DNA from: Cobetia marina
Lineage (GTDB): Bacteria; Pseudomonadota; Gammaproteobacteria; Pseudomonadales; Halomonadaceae
DNA: 64,000 nt
Direction: 5' to 3'
Assembly: GCF_001720485.1 (NCBI RefSeq)
Contig: NZ_CP017114.1
Location: 1,550,001-1,614,000 of the forward strand
Of this stretch, positions 19,054-28,769 are shown piece after piece (the stretch's first letter is position 1; every line of letters starts with the position of its first letter). A program made the position numbers and the translations under genes. The notes under the pieces are model-generated. The model saw only the letters and a list, made by a program, of their open reading frames with translations, was not told where the DNA came from and searched no databases.

Positions 19054-20290
19054 CTCTTTAATGAAAGCTTTTCTATCGCTGACATTTTTAAAGGCATTAG
19101 ATAGCTTATCTCCCTTGATTCTTGTACCTTTCGCCATTAATATTTTTAATATCGAAGGTTTTGGTCGAATATCTTTTTATCAGACACTAGCCGTATTCTT
19201 TGCTTACTTGATAGATTTAGGGTTTAACGTTGTAGGTATTCAAAGAATTACGGCAACTCCAGTCGGCTCATATATAAAGGCGTACTTAACTTCCTCTTAC
19301 TTGATAAGGCTGATTTTATTCCTTCTGATGGTGCCTTTATTTATAGGGGTATCATTACTATCACCAATCTATCGTCCAGAAGACCTCCCGATAATTATTT
19401 CGTACACCCTTCTATTATTGTCTGCAGTACTAGCATCAGTTTGGTATTTTCAGGCCAAAGGTGAGTATAGAATACTATTAATGTCTTCTTTTTTATCTAG
19501 ATTTGTTTTTATAAGTTTAATCGTTATATTTGTAGACGGCATGTCAGATATTACCTTATATGTAATTATGTATACTTGCATGTTTTTAGTTCCAGCAATT
19601 TTCCAATTCTCTATAATAATTAAAAGAGGATTGAGTAAAAAGTTGAATTATAGGTTAGTTGCATTGATAGCTAAAGAAAATTTGGATATATCGTTATATA
19701 GATTTTCAAATGCAATTATCCTTCCGCTATCTGTCTATACGATATCAATCGTCGCAACTGCAAATGAAGTGGGCTTATTTACCGTGTTCCAGAGAATACT
19801 TGGAGTGTTAGTAAATATATCTTTACCTATCAATCAATCCTTAGTTCCACACCTGGCGAAATTAAAAAAAAATACAATAGGGAAATTTTATACCAAAGCC
19901 TTAAAGTTTTATTGTTATGTCGTAGCTATAAGTGTTGTTTTAGTTACTGCAGTTTATCTTGGAGTTCTTGTGTTGGTGCAATACAATTATTTTAGTAATT
20001 ACTCAAATAATTTAGCACCATTACTCATTACCTCTTTAATTGTAATAACTGTAGTTCCACATTTTGCCAATTCATATGTTACACAAACTATAAAATTGAT
20101 AGGTGTTTCAAGAATAAATAAAAATGTGTCAAGTATGACCGTGTTACTAATAGGCATTACCCTTGCGTCTGCTGTATATTTTAATTCTTATTCAACTATC
20201 ATATTAGGTTACGTCTTAACCTATATCTTAAGCTTTGTTTTTTTATCAGTTTCTTTTGTGCGAATAGCTAATAAAAGGAGGTTAGGATGA
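19028..20290 (+). CDS. wzx: Repeat-unit flippase (Wzx-like, polysaccharide biosynthesis family)
   Basis: About 420 residues with 12 predicted membrane segments; the early element INIFNIEGFGRISFYQTLAVF (split here at FG/RI) and GFNVVGIQRI are typical of Wzx/RfbX. It would flip undecaprenyl-linked repeat units to the periplasmic face. The longer start is a GTG at 19028 overlapping wzy by 26 nt; an ATG at 19061, 8 nt after the wzy stop, is equally likely and gives 409 residues. A run of nine A occurs at 19864-19872 within the gene. Confidence 0.82.
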   Translation: MSTLKLKNSSLMKAFLSLTFLKALDSLSPLILVPFAINIFNIEGFGRISFYQTLAVFFAYLIDLGFNVVGIQRITATPVGSYIKAYLTSSYLIRLILFLLMVPLFIGVSLLSPIYRPEDLPIIISYTLLLLSAVLASVWYFQAKGEYRILLMSSFLSRFVFISLIVIFVDGMSDITLYVIMYTCMFLVPAIFQFSIIIKRGLSKKLNYRLVALIAKENLDISLYRFSNAIILPLSVYTISIVATANEVGLFTVFQRILGVLVNISLPINQSLVPHLAKLKKNTIGKFYTKALKFYCYVVAISVVLVTAVYLGVLVLVQYNYFSNYSNNLAPLLITSLIVITVVPHFANSYVTQTIKLIGVSRINKNVSSMTVLLIGITLASAVYFNSYSTIILGYVLTYILSFVFLSVSFVRIANKRRLG

Positions 20291-21090
20291 GTGGTCGCGT
20301 ATCTATAATTATGAGTGTTTACAATGCTGAAGATTACTTACATGAATGTTTGGACTCTATATTGATTCAGAAATATAAAAACATTGAAGTAGTAATAATA
20401 AATGATGGGTGCAAAGATAGTTCTGGTGAAATTATTGAGCAGTTTATTGAGCGTTGTGAAGGGGCTATTAAAGTAGTGTATGAAGAGCAAGAAAATCAGG
20501 GCCTTACAAAATCTTTAAATCGAGCGATTGTACTATCTACAGGAGATTATATTGCGCGTTGTGACGCTGATGATATTTTAGAACCAAATAGGATACATGA
20601 CTCGCTGCAATATTTAGAAAATGAAGACTTGGATTTTTTAACCACACAAGCTTATATCTTTGAGTCACACAAAGAAGAAAAGAAAATTATTGGCGTCTTT
20701 CCCAAGGTATCTATAAAAGATAAGTATTGGTTTGATGTGGATTTTCTGACATTAGGGAATCCGCATATTCATGGTACATTCTTTGGCAAACGTAGTGTTT
20801 TTTTAAAGCATTCTTATAATGAAGTATTTAAAAAAGCACAAGATTATGATTTCCTTTTAAGAATTTCAATTGATAAATCAATTAGAAAAGGGCTCCTTAA
20901 AGAGCCTCTGTACTGGTTGCGTAAAAATATAGCATCATCAGGACGTAGCGATACATCGACACAAATAACAACATGTGTAGAGTCTCTTAATGCTTTGAGT
21001 CTGACTAGTAATTATCTAATTCCTGCGGCAGGCCCAATAAAAAAGTTTTTCTTACGTATGTATAAATATGTTAGATTCGGAGTGATATAA
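20287..21090 (+). CDS. Family 2 glycosyltransferase (GT-A fold)
   Basis: Adds one sugar of the capsule repeat unit on the cytoplasmic face. 267 residues beginning with the GT2 signature VSIIMSVYNAEDYLHECLDS, followed by VVIINDGCKDSSGEI and the metal-binding DxD context YIARCDADDIL near residues 95-105, then a C-terminal IHGTFFGKRSVFL segment. ATGA overlap with wzx and TAATG overlap with the next gene show tight translational coupling. Donor and acceptor are not predictable. AT-rich like the rest of the cassette. Confidence 0.88.
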   Translation: MSGRVSIIMSVYNAEDYLHECLDSILIQKYKNIEVVIINDGCKDSSGEIIEQFIERCEGAIKVVYEEQENQGLTKSLNRAIVLSTGDYIARCDADDILEPNRIHDSLQYLENEDLDFLTTQAYIFESHKEEKKIIGVFPKVSIKDKYWFDVDFLTLGNPHIHGTFFGKRSVFLKHSYNEVFKKAQDYDFLLRISIDKSIRKGLLKEPLYWLRKNIASSGRSDTSTQITTCVESLNALSLTSNYLIPAAGPIKKFFLRMYKYVRFGVI

Positions 21091-21662
21091 TGGGACGTAA
21101 GTATTGGAAAATAATTGAACTTTTTTTAAAACCACTGATATTTTTTTTAAAGCTCTGCCCAAAGTGTATAATACGATTGCTTTATGATTTTTCATCGTCA
21201 ATACCAACACCGGTAGGCTTAATTTTAAGGTACTGCTTATTAGCTTCAAAGGTTAATTACATAGGTAGTAATGTATATATAGCCAGGTGGGTAACAATTA
21301 AGAATATGTCTGGTCTTACTATTGGTGATAATGTAAGTATACATGAGAATTGTTATATTGATGCAATAGGAGGAGTTGATATTGGTAGTGAAGTGTCAAT
21401 AGCACATAATTCATCAATTATAAGCTTTGAACATGCATGGAACGATTCCGCCACACCTATTAAATATAATAGTCTTGTTCTGAAGAAGATTAGTATTGCG
21501 AAAGATGTATGGATTGGTTGTGGGGTCAGAGTACTGGGGGGGACTATTATTAATACTAGATGTGTTATAGGGGCAGGGAGTGTAGTTAAAGGTGAGCTTA
21601 TAGCTAAATCTGTTTATGGTGGAATACCTGCAAAGAAAATCATGGAATTCAATAATGACTAA
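21090..21662 (+). CDS. Left-handed beta-helix (hexapeptide) O-acetyltransferase
   Basis: 190 residues of the maltose/galactoside acetyltransferase-like superfamily. After an N-terminal hydrophobic helix come hexapeptide turns (IGSNVYIARWVTI, LTIGDNVSIHENC, VDIGSEVSIAHNS) with the catalytic-type His in ISFEHAWND. The block IAKDVWIGCGVRVLGG and the ending VIGAGSVV...GGIPAKKI are typical of the fold. It probably O-acetylates the repeat unit using acetyl-CoA. A run of eight T at 21141-21148, near codon 18, is a possible slippage site. Overlaps the next gene by 8 nt. Confidence 0.88.
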   Translation: MGRKYWKIIELFLKPLIFFLKLCPKCIIRLLYDFSSSIPTPVGLILRYCLLASKVNYIGSNVYIARWVTIKNMSGLTIGDNVSIHENCYIDAIGGVDIGSEVSIAHNSSIISFEHAWNDSATPIKYNSLVLKKISIAKDVWIGCGVRVLGGTIINTRCVIGAGSVVKGELIAKSVYGGIPAKKIMEFNND

Positions 21663-22782
21663 GTTGGCTTTTTTTCATGATCATGTATTTAGTAAGCACG
21701 AAGATAATTTTTATTCACCCGGTAAATTAGATTATAGTAGTTTGGCTTACTATCTCAATTTTTTTTCCTCTTTAGATGTAGTGGCACGCTATAAAGAAGT
21801 AGAATCCATTGATAATAATTTGTCAATTGCGAATGGTAATAATATTAGTGTCCAAGGCGTATGGGGGCCTCTTACTAAGAAGGGTATAATAAATCGAAAT
21901 TTAGTACGTAATACTATACACAATGCGGTCGATGACTGTGATTACGTCATAGTTCGCTTACCTAGTGAAATAGGTTTGATAGCTTTAAAGTATGCTGTAA
22001 AGAAGAATAAGAAAACTGCTGTTGAAGTTGTTGCAAATGCTTATGATTGCATTGTGTCTCGTAATACACTAGTTTCTAAATTATATGCTCCTATCGCTGA
22101 ATATAGAAATAAAAAATGGATATCGAAATCAAAAAATGTTATTTATGTAACTAAGCAGTTTTTGCAAGATAAATATCCATGTGCCAACAATGTAGTCAGT
22201 GCAACCGATGCGGTTATATATCCAGCATCGAATATTAGGCCATTTGTATTTGACTCAAAGGCTATTAAGTTGGGGTTTATTGGCGATCCAGATATAGAGC
22301 TTAAAGGGTTTAAGTATCTCTTTGAAGCAGTAAAATTGCTCAATAATAAAGGACACAATATATCTCTTGAAGTTGTTGGGAATAAACGTAAATCAGTATC
22401 TTTTCCGCATCATGGCTATATTAAGTATAAAGGCGTGATTACAGATCGAGATAAGATTTATAGCTGGCTATCGGATATAGACATTTATATTCAACCGAGT
22501 CTCACTGAAGGCCTTCCTCGCTCTGTATTAGAAGCTATGAGTATGGGCAAGCCTTGTTTTGGTAGCCACGTAGGGGGCATGTCTGAGTTAATTCATTCAT
22601 CTGCATTATTCCCTGCAATGAATTCTTTGGCGATAGTAGATAGAATAGAAAATATAATATCTCATCCAGAAACATATTCCTTTCTAGCTAAACATTCTTT
22701 AGCATTATCACAAGAATATTCGTACGATAAGGTAAATGAGATAAGGAATAAATTTTATGGAGGGCATAATGCATGGCTGTGA
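21655..22782 (+). CDS. Family 4 glycosyltransferase (GT-B fold)
   Basis: 375 residues from the ATG at 21655. The C-terminal half carries the GT4 signature: GFIGDPDIELKGFKYLFEA, IYIQPSLTEGLPRSVLEAM and GKPCFGSHVGGMSELI, the EX7E-type nucleotide-sugar site. The N-terminal Rossmann half is divergent, as usual. Part of the overlapping chain of assembly genes (8 nt overlap before, 10 nt after). Sugar specificity unknown. Confidence 0.87.
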   Translation: MTKLAFFHDHVFSKHEDNFYSPGKLDYSSLAYYLNFFSSLDVVARYKEVESIDNNLSIANGNNISVQGVWGPLTKKGIINRNLVRNTIHNAVDDCDYVIVRLPSEIGLIALKYAVKKNKKTAVEVVANAYDCIVSRNTLVSKLYAPIAEYRNKKWISKSKNVIYVTKQFLQDKYPCANNVVSATDAVIYPASNIRPFVFDSKAIKLGFIGDPDIELKGFKYLFEAVKLLNNKGHNISLEVVGNKRKSVSFPHHGYIKYKGVITDRDKIYSWLSDIDIYIQPSLTEGLPRSVLEAMSMGKPCFGSHVGGMSELIHSSALFPAMNSLAIVDRIENIISHPETYSFLAKHSLALSQEYSYDKVNEIRNKFYGGHNAWL

Positions 22783-23891
22783 AAAAGAGGGCAACTGGTT
22801 TTATAGCAAACAGTAAATGGTATCTAAAAAACTTCCGTTCAAATACTATTATGGAGTTCTCTAAAAATAGAGACGTTGTTTGTTTCTCCCCAGAAGACTC
22901 TAGTATTGCGCTACAAGTAAGGCACATACCAATTGATCTTAATGCGTATAGCGTTAATTTTTATAGAGAGGCGAGAAGCTTTCTTTCTGTCTTTAATTCC
23001 ATCCGGAAATCTAAAGTTAAGATAGTCTTTAGTTTTAATCCTAAGACTAATTTATATGCACTTATATCTTGTTACTTCCTTTCAACGCCAATCGTGATAA
23101 ATATCTCTGGTTTAGGTAGTGCATCAAAATTAACTGGGATAACTGGTGTTGTTTATAAGATACTATTTAGATTTTTCCTGAATAAAGCGGAATATGTTTT
23201 TTTTCAAAACAATATAGATAGAGATATTTGTCTGACACAATTTCTTTTAAGTACGGACCGTAGTGAGGTATTACCTGGTTCTGGCGTTGATTTAGAAAAG
23301 TTCAGTTTTAGTAGTGAGATTAATTCAAGCCGCACTTTCTTGATGGCAGCAAGGTTGATTAATGAAAAAGGTGTGGTGGAGTATCTAAATGCTTCAGAAT
23401 TAGTGTCGAAGATTTATTCTAATGTCGGTTTTAAATTAGCTGGTGTTCTGGATTATTCAGATCGAGCTGTTCCACACAATATTATAAGTCATTATGAAGC
23501 ATTTTCTTGGTTTGAGTATTTGGGGATGCGCGCGGATATTGATCAAGTCCTAAAGGAGGTAGATTGCGTTGTCCTTCCTTCATACTACCCAGAGGGTACC
23601 CCTCGGAGCTTACTTGAAGCTGCCGCTTCAGGTAAAGTTATTATTACAACAGATACGCCAGGATGTCGCGATGTTGTAATCGAGGGTGTCAATGGCTTCC
23701 TCGTGCCTCCACGAGATACTGAAGCTTTGAAAGAAGCTATGGAAAAGGTCATCAATCTTTCTGACGAAAAGCTGGCAGAGATGCAGGCCAACTCCAGAAA
23801 GCTGGCTGAAGAGAAATATGACGAACAATATGTGATTCAGCGTTATCTTGATGTCGCTGAAGAAATTCTTGCCAAGAAGAGTAAAAAATGA
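22773..23891 (+). CDS. Family 4 glycosyltransferase (GT-B fold), cassette-end gene
   Basis: 372 residues. N-terminal half with VVCFSPEDSS and the early GT4 element VINISGLGSASKLTG; C-terminal half with FLMAARLINEKGVVEYLNA, VVLPSYYPEGTPRSLLEAA and GVNGFLVPPRDTEAL. This layout recalls PglA/RfaG-type transferases acting on lipid-linked acceptors. Composition turns from AT-rich to G+C-rich at about 23,690, so the last 65 codons look like the native genome while the rest belongs to the cassette. ATGA overlap with the epimerase gene. Confidence 0.88.
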   Translation: MAVKKRATGFIANSKWYLKNFRSNTIMEFSKNRDVVCFSPEDSSIALQVRHIPIDLNAYSVNFYREARSFLSVFNSIRKSKVKIVFSFNPKTNLYALISCYFLSTPIVINISGLGSASKLTGITGVVYKILFRFFLNKAEYVFFQNNIDRDICLTQFLLSTDRSEVLPGSGVDLEKFSFSSEINSSRTFLMAARLINEKGVVEYLNASELVSKIYSNVGFKLAGVLDYSDRAVPHNIISHYEAFSWFEYLGMRADIDQVLKEVDCVVLPSYYPEGTPRSLLEAAASGKVIITTDTPGCRDVVIEGVNGFLVPPRDTEALKEAMEKVINLSDEKLAEMQANSRKLAEEKYDEQYVIQRYLDVAEEILAKKSKK

Positions 23892-24898
23892 TGTCAGTAA
23901 TGGTTACTGGAGCTGCGGGTTTCATTGGGGCTGAAGTCAGCAAGCGTCTACTGGAAGCAGGTCAGAATGTCATTGGCATTGATTCGCTGAATGATTACTA
24001 CGATGTCTCTTTGAAAGAGGCCCGTCTCGAACTCATTCAGCAGCACGCTGGATTCACTTTCCTCAAGCTTGACCTTGCGGATCGCGAGGCGGTAGAGAAA
24101 GTGTTTGCTGACAATGAGATCTCACATGTGGTTCATCTGGCAGCACAGGCGGGAGTACGTTACTCGCTGGAAAATCCGCATGCCTATGCGGATGCCAACA
24201 TGCTGGGTTTCTTGAACATCCTGGAAGGCTGCCGTCATCACAAGATCGAGCATCTGGTCTATGCCTCCTCCAGCTCCGTGTATGGCCTGAATGCGAAGGT
24301 GCCATTCTCTACCAAGGATGGTGTTGATCACCCTGTCAGCCTGTATGCGGCGAGCAAGAAATCCAATGAGCTGATGGCGCACACCTATTCTCACCTCTAT
24401 GGCATTCCGACGACTGGCCTGCGCTTCTTTACCGTGTATGGCCCTTGGGGTCGTCCGGATATGGCGATGTACAAGTTCACCAAGGCCATTTTCGAAGGCA
24501 AGTCCATCGATGTGTATAACCACGGCGATCTATCGCGTGACTTTACTTACATTGACGATATCGTTGAGGGGATCATTCGCATCAAGGATGTCGTTCCTCA
24601 GGCTGGGCAAAAATCGGCAGCGGAGGGCCTTGCACCGGATGAAAGTCCTGCACCCTATGCCCTCTACAATATCGGCAATGGTAGCCCAGTTCAGCTGATG
24701 GACTTCATCAGTGCCGTCGAGAAAGCGACGGGTATCGAGGCCAAGAAAAACTATATGGACATGCAGCCAGGAGATGTTTCTCAAACCTGGGCGGATACTG
24801 AAGATTTCTTTGCTGCGACAGGCTATCGTCCGCAAGTCGGGGTAGAAGAAGGGGCTAGTCGTTTTGTGGAGTGGTATCGTAATTACTTCTCCATTTGA
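23888..24898 (+). CDS. NAD-dependent sugar epimerase, UDP-glucuronate 4-epimerase-like
   Basis: 336-residue extended SDR. Rossmann motif VTGAAGFIGAEV at the N-terminus, DSLNDYYDVSLKEARL (a signature of the GlcA 4-epimerase/LspL group), VHLAAQAGVRYSLENP, catalytic YAASKKSNE and FTVYGPWGRPDMA. It would convert UDP-GlcA (made by the neighbouring Ugd) to UDP-GalA, giving acidic sugar for the polymer. The pairing with ugd supports this over a UDP-Glc epimerase role. Native G+C-rich composition. Confidence 0.85.
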   Translation: MMSVMVTGAAGFIGAEVSKRLLEAGQNVIGIDSLNDYYDVSLKEARLELIQQHAGFTFLKLDLADREAVEKVFADNEISHVVHLAAQAGVRYSLENPHAYADANMLGFLNILEGCRHHKIEHLVYASSSSVYGLNAKVPFSTKDGVDHPVSLYAASKKSNELMAHTYSHLYGIPTTGLRFFTVYGPWGRPDMAMYKFTKAIFEGKSIDVYNHGDLSRDFTYIDDIVEGIIRIKDVVPQAGQKSAAEGLAPDESPAPYALYNIGNGSPVQLMDFISAVEKATGIEAKKNYMDMQPGDVSQTWADTEDFFAATGYRPQVGVEEGASRFVEWYRNYFSI

Positions 24899-25162
24899 TA
24901 GCCCTTGATGATTTCACGTCTATTTGAATATCTCCTGTTTCGTATATTGACGACTCCGGTCAGTGTCTATCGTCATGACATCGTCTCTCTTCGATAGATA
25001 CCAGGCTGAGCTCGTAGCGCTAGGTTTCTGCAAAAGACGATTTGCACAATGAGACGTGATTCATCACCATGACTGGCCTTGGGGGAACTTCATCTCTCTT
25101 CAGCAGTCGTATATCCCCAGTATTTTTAGCTTTCGTTACGGTAAATACAGGAAACATTGGAA

Positions 25163-26329
25163 ATGAAAATTGCCATCGCAGGCACCGGTTATGTCGGTCT
25201 CTCCAACGCCATGCTGCTGTCTCAGCATCATGAAGTCGTCGCGTTGGATATCGTGCCGGAGAAGGTGGAAGGCCTGAACCGTGGTATCTCACCTATCGTC
25301 GATAATGAGATTCATGAGTTTCTGGCGCGTGGAGATCTGAATTTCCGCGCTACCCTCGACAAGGAAGAGGCCTACCGCGATGCCGATTTCGTGATCATCG
25401 CGACGCCGACGGATTACGATGCCACCACCAACTACTTCAACACCAAGAGTGTGGAAGCGGTGATTCAGGATGTGCGTGACATCAATCCTGACGCGGTGAT
25501 GGTCATCAAGTCCACCGTGCCGGTGGGCTATACGGCTGAGGCGCGTGAGCGTTTCCAGACTCAGAATCTGATGTTCTCGCCGGAATTCCTGCGTGAAGGC
25601 AAGGCGCTGTACGACAACCTGCATCCGTCTCGCATCATCGTCGGTGAGCGCTCCGAGCGTGCCGAGGTGTTCGCCGGGCTGCTCAAGGAAGGTGCCATCA
25701 AGCAGGGTGTCGATGTGCTCTTCACTGACAGCACCGAGGCTGAGGCCATCAAGCTGTTCGCCAATACCTACCTGGCAATGCGCGTCGCCTACTTCAATGA
25801 GCTGGATACCTACGCCGAATCACATGGCCTGGATGCCAGGCAGATCATCGAAGGGGTGGGGCTGGATCCGCGCATCGGCCAGCACTATCACAACCCGTCC
25901 TTCGGGTATGGGGGTTACTGCTTGCCGAAGGATACCAAGCAGTTGTTGGCCAATTATCAGGAAGTGCCCAACAACATGATCCAGGCCATCGTCGATGCCA
26001 ACACCACGCGCAAGGACTTCATCGCGGAATCCGTGCTCAAGCGCAATCCGCAGGTAGTGGGGGTGTATCGCCTGGTGATGAAGTCCGGCTCTGACAACTT
26101 CCGCGCCAGTGCCATGCAGGGCGTGATGAAGCGTATCAAGGCCAAGGGTGTGGAAGTGGTGGTGTACGAGCCGGTACTGGAAGAGGACACCTTCTTCGGG
26201 TCACGCGTCATGCGGGATCTCGAGGCGTTCAAGCAGGAAGCTGACGTCATTCTGAGCAATCGCATGGCGGAAGAGCTCGCCGATGTGGTCGACAAGGTCT
26301 ACACCCGGGATCTGTTCGGCAACGATTGA
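25163..26329 (+). CDS. ugd: UDP-glucose 6-dehydrogenase
   Basis: Oxidises UDP-glucose to UDP-glucuronate with two NAD+. 388 residues from the ATG at 25163, exactly the length of E. coli Ugd and collinear with it. It has the NAD fold [57 protein letters not shown], the catalytic Cys block [30 protein letters not shown], and the C-terminal [10 protein letters not shown]. It is followed by a strong intrinsic terminator, so it may close the main operon. A 264-nt gap separates it from the epimerase gene, enough for its own promoter. Confidence 0.96.
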   Translation: MKIAIAGTGYVGLSNAMLLSQHHEVVALDIVPEKVEGLNRGISPIVDNEIHEFLARGDLNFRATLDKEEAYRDADFVIIATPTDYDATTNYFNTKSVEAVIQDVRDINPDAVMVIKSTVPVGYTAEARERFQTQNLMFSPEFLREGKALYDNLHPSRIIVGERSERAEVFAGLLKEGAIKQGVDVLFTDSTEAEAIKLFANTYLAMRVAYFNELDTYAESHGLDARQIIEGVGLDPRIGQHYHNPSFGYGGYCLPKDTKQLLANYQEVPNNMIQAIVDANTTRKDFIAESVLKRNPQVVGVYRLVMKSGSDNFRASAMQGVMKRIKAKGVEVVVYEPVLEEDTFFGSRVMRDLEAFKQEADVILSNRMAEELADVVDKVYTRDLFGND

Positions 26330-26359
26330 TTCAGAGCGCTGGTTCTTGATCGAAAATAC

Positions 26360-26388
26360 AACGCCGCATCCTCGTGATGCGGCGTTTT
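26360..26388 (+). terminator. Intrinsic terminator after ugd
   Basis: Inverted repeat AACGCCGCATC / GATGCGGCGTT with a 5-nt loop followed by TT, 31 nt after the ugd stop. Marks the probable end of the wza-to-ugd transcription unit. Confidence 0.85.
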
Positions 26389-26564
26389 CGTGTCAGTGGA
26401 GAGGACATAGGTGAAGACTTTCATGCTGCTTGCCTGATGCCAAGGAGGAGGGCAGTTGTGTCAGGCTATCCCTCCCATGGAGTCCTCAATAGCCCTCTGC
26501 AGCATGCGCCTGAGTGGCTCGTGCCATCCTTCATAGAGTCATCACTGGGTCAGGAAGGCCAGGT

Positions 26565-27872
26565 ATGCCGTCATACGATTCCCTCGCTCGTTCAGCTTCA
26601 TCCCCCATTGACGCCGATGATTCCTCGGTGACGTCGCGTCCCGTGTCCTGCGGCGTTTTCCTGTTCGGTCTGCTCAGTCTGGTCCTGCCCTCTGGCTATA
26701 GCATCGGGCCGGCACTGCTGGTGTTGCTCAGTGGCTATGGGTTGCTGCGCGAGCCGCGCACGCTGCTGCGCGCGCCTGGCAAGGAGGACGTGACCGTCAT
26801 CGGCGTGATGGCGGGCCTCGCAGCCTTGTTGCTGGTGAGCATCCTGCTGCAGGGGGATGCGTGGCAGACGGCAGGCGTGCCCATCCGCCTGTTGCTGGCT
26901 GTGCCGGTGCTGTTGCTCGTGTTGTCGTGTCCTCCGTCGCTGGGGGCGATGTGGGGTGGGTTGATCCTCGGCAGCGTGCTGACCGGCAGCTGGGCGATGT
27001 GGCAGAAGCTGGTGTGGGGCGTGCACCGCGCCGGCGGCTTTACCAACACCATCAATTTCGGCGATATCTGCATGTTGATGGGGCTGATGTGTCTCGCGGG
27101 ACTTGGCTGGGCCATGAGTCAGGCAGGTGCCCGGCGGCGCTATTGGATACTGGCGCTGCTGGTTGGCGGGGCGTTCGGTATCATCGGCTCGTTGATGTCG
27201 GGGACACGCGGCGGTTGGATCGGCTTTCCCTTCGCGGCCTGGGTGCTGTATCGCAGTTATGGTGAGGTGATTTCACGCCGTGTGCTCAGACTGGGCGTCT
27301 TCATGTGTGCCGGGGTGATCGCCTTGATGGTGATGACTCCGGCGACCGGTATCCAGCAACGTGTCGAAGCCGGTGTCTCGGATGTCACGAAGTACGTGGA
27401 GGACCGCAATGCCGGCACCTCTGCGGGGGCGCGTCTCGAGATGTGGCGGGGGGCTCTGCTGATGATCGCCGAGCAGCCGTGGCTGGGCAGGGGCGAGACG
27501 GGGTATGCCGAGGCGCGTGATGCGATGATCGAGCGGGGAGAGCTGAGTCGCCACGTCCAACCTTATGAGCATCCCCACAACGAGTTTCTCGACGCCTGGG
27601 TCAAGCGCGGAGTATTGGGCTTGCTGGCGTTGCTGGCACTCTATCTGGTGCCGCTGCGACTCTTCTACCGTCGCCTGGACAGCGACGACCTGACATTGCG
27701 CTCACTGGCTGTCGCCGGCGTGCTGCTGCCGCTGACCTTCCTCGACTTCGGGATGACCTGGGTGATGTTCTCCCAGGCCAGTGGCGTGATGGTCTACGCC
27801 TTCTGGCTGGCGATCGTGTGGGGCACGCTGCGCGCCCACGAGCGACGCCTCGAGACACTGCAGGCACCCTGA
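26565..27872 (+). CDS. O-antigen ligase/polymerase family membrane protein (Wzy_C domain)
   Basis: 435 residues with about 11 membrane segments and the periplasmic-loop motif GTSAGARLEMWRGALLMI...QPWLGRGETGY, followed by EHPHNEFLDAWVKRGVLG. The latter has the conserved His of WaaL/PglL-type C-type glycosyltransferases. It could ligate lipid-linked glycan to lipid A-core or another acceptor, or be a second polymerase. I chose the ATG at 26565 (AGGAAGGCCAGGT upstream) over an upstream open frame. It follows the ugd terminator, so it is probably a separate unit. Confidence 0.85.
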   Translation: MPSYDSLARSASSPIDADDSSVTSRPVSCGVFLFGLLSLVLPSGYSIGPALLVLLSGYGLLREPRTLLRAPGKEDVTVIGVMAGLAALLLVSILLQGDAWQTAGVPIRLLLAVPVLLLVLSCPPSLGAMWGGLILGSVLTGSWAMWQKLVWGVHRAGGFTNTINFGDICMLMGLMCLAGLGWAMSQAGARRRYWILALLVGGAFGIIGSLMSGTRGGWIGFPFAAWVLYRSYGEVISRRVLRLGVFMCAGVIALMVMTPATGIQQRVEAGVSDVTKYVEDRNAGTSAGARLEMWRGALLMIAEQPWLGRGETGYAEARDAMIERGELSRHVQPYEHPHNEFLDAWVKRGVLGLLALLALYLVPLRLFYRRLDSDDLTLRSLAVAGVLLPLTFLDFGMTWVMFSQASGVMVYAFWLAIVWGTLRAHERRLETLQAP

Positions 27873-27986
27873 GAGTATTTTGACCTGCGAAGGTGACGGG
27901 TCTACAGTACGCGCAAAATTTGAGCAATCGCTCACGACTATTCACGTGGGGTGAAGGAGGCTGCTTCACCGCTCAGGAGAACTGAC

Positions 27987-28637
27987 ATGCAAGACAAGCT
28001 CAAGATCGACATCGTCTCCGACGTGATGTGCCCGTGGTGCGTGATCGGCTACAAGCGCCTCGAGAGCGCCATTCAGTCACTCGGCCTGGAAGATAGCGTC
28101 GAGATCGAATGGCAGCCCTTCGAGCTGAATCCGGACATGCCGGCACACGGCGAGAATCTGCGCGCCCATATCGAGCGCAAGTACAACACCACGCCCAAGG
28201 CCAGTGCCGAAGCACGTCGCAATCTGACCGCTCTGGCAGCCGAGGAAGGCCTGGTCTTCAATTTCTTCGACGACATGCGCATGGTGAATACCCTCGAGCT
28301 CCACGTCCTGCTCGAGTACGCCGCCGAACAGGGCATGCAGCATGACCTGATGATGCAGTTCTACGCCGACTACTTCACCTTGCAGAAGGACATGTCGGAC
28401 CGCGCCGTGATGGCGGACTCTCTGGCTGCGGTCGGGCTGGATGCCACCGAAGGGCTGGCACAGCTGGACGACCCGGAGGCCCTCCAGCAGGTAAGGGCTC
28501 GCGAAGCCCATTGGCAGCAGATGGGCATCTCCAGCGTGCCGACCTTCGTCTTCAATCGTCGCAGCGCCTTGAACGGCGCCCAGCCTAAAGAGGTGTTCGA
28601 GCAGGTGTTGAGCGAACTTTCGGGAGATCAGGCTTGA
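27987..28637 (+). CDS. DsbA-family FrnE-like thiol oxidoreductase
   Basis: 216-residue cytosolic protein (no signal peptide) of the FrnE subfamily. It has a thioredoxin-fold N-terminus DIVSDVMCPWCVIGYKRLE with the CPWC active site at residues 15-18, a helical insert (FELNPDMP, HVLLEYAAEQG), and the cis-Pro segment MGISSVPTFVFN. Probably a disulfide isomerase/oxidoreductase in stress responses. ATG at 27987 with AGGAGA 7 nt upstream. Followed by a near-perfect terminator. No functional link to the glycan genes is apparent. Confidence 0.9.
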   Translation: MQDKLKIDIVSDVMCPWCVIGYKRLESAIQSLGLEDSVEIEWQPFELNPDMPAHGENLRAHIERKYNTTPKASAEARRNLTALAAEEGLVFNFFDDMRMVNTLELHVLLEYAAEQGMQHDLMMQFYADYFTLQKDMSDRAVMADSLAAVGLDATEGLAQLDDPEALQQVRAREAHWQQMGISSVPTFVFNRRSALNGAQPKEVFEQVLSELSGDQA

Positions 28638-28684
28638 GCCTCACCGATTGAGGCACTGATTTTCGGTAATGACGATCCCGTGAC

Positions 28685-28722
28685 AAAAACGCGGCCCCGC
28701 TGAAGAGCAGGGCCGCGTTTTT
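28685..28722. terminator. Bidirectional intrinsic terminator between frnE and the island
   Basis: 17-bp stem with one mismatch (AAAAACGCGGCCCCGCT / AGCAGGGCCGCGTTTTT), loop GAAG. A-run and T-run flank both sides, so it can stop frnE transcripts and those of the convergent repeat-protein gene. It lies in a 47-bp sequence duplicated at 32127-32173. Confidence 0.92.
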
Positions 28723-28736
28723 CGTTCCGGGGTGTG
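28690..28736 (+). repeat. 47-bp direct repeat, left copy
   Basis: Identical to 32127-32173 at 42 of 47 positions; the differences are the four loop bases and one C/T. The identity extends 14 nt past the terminator's T-run (CGTTCCGGGGTGTG versus CGTTCTGGGGTGTG). The two copies bracket the 28.74-32.13 kb accessory genes. Confidence 0.8.
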
Positions 28737-28769
28737 TCAATCACTCAGCAGAGTTCAGACACACTACCT

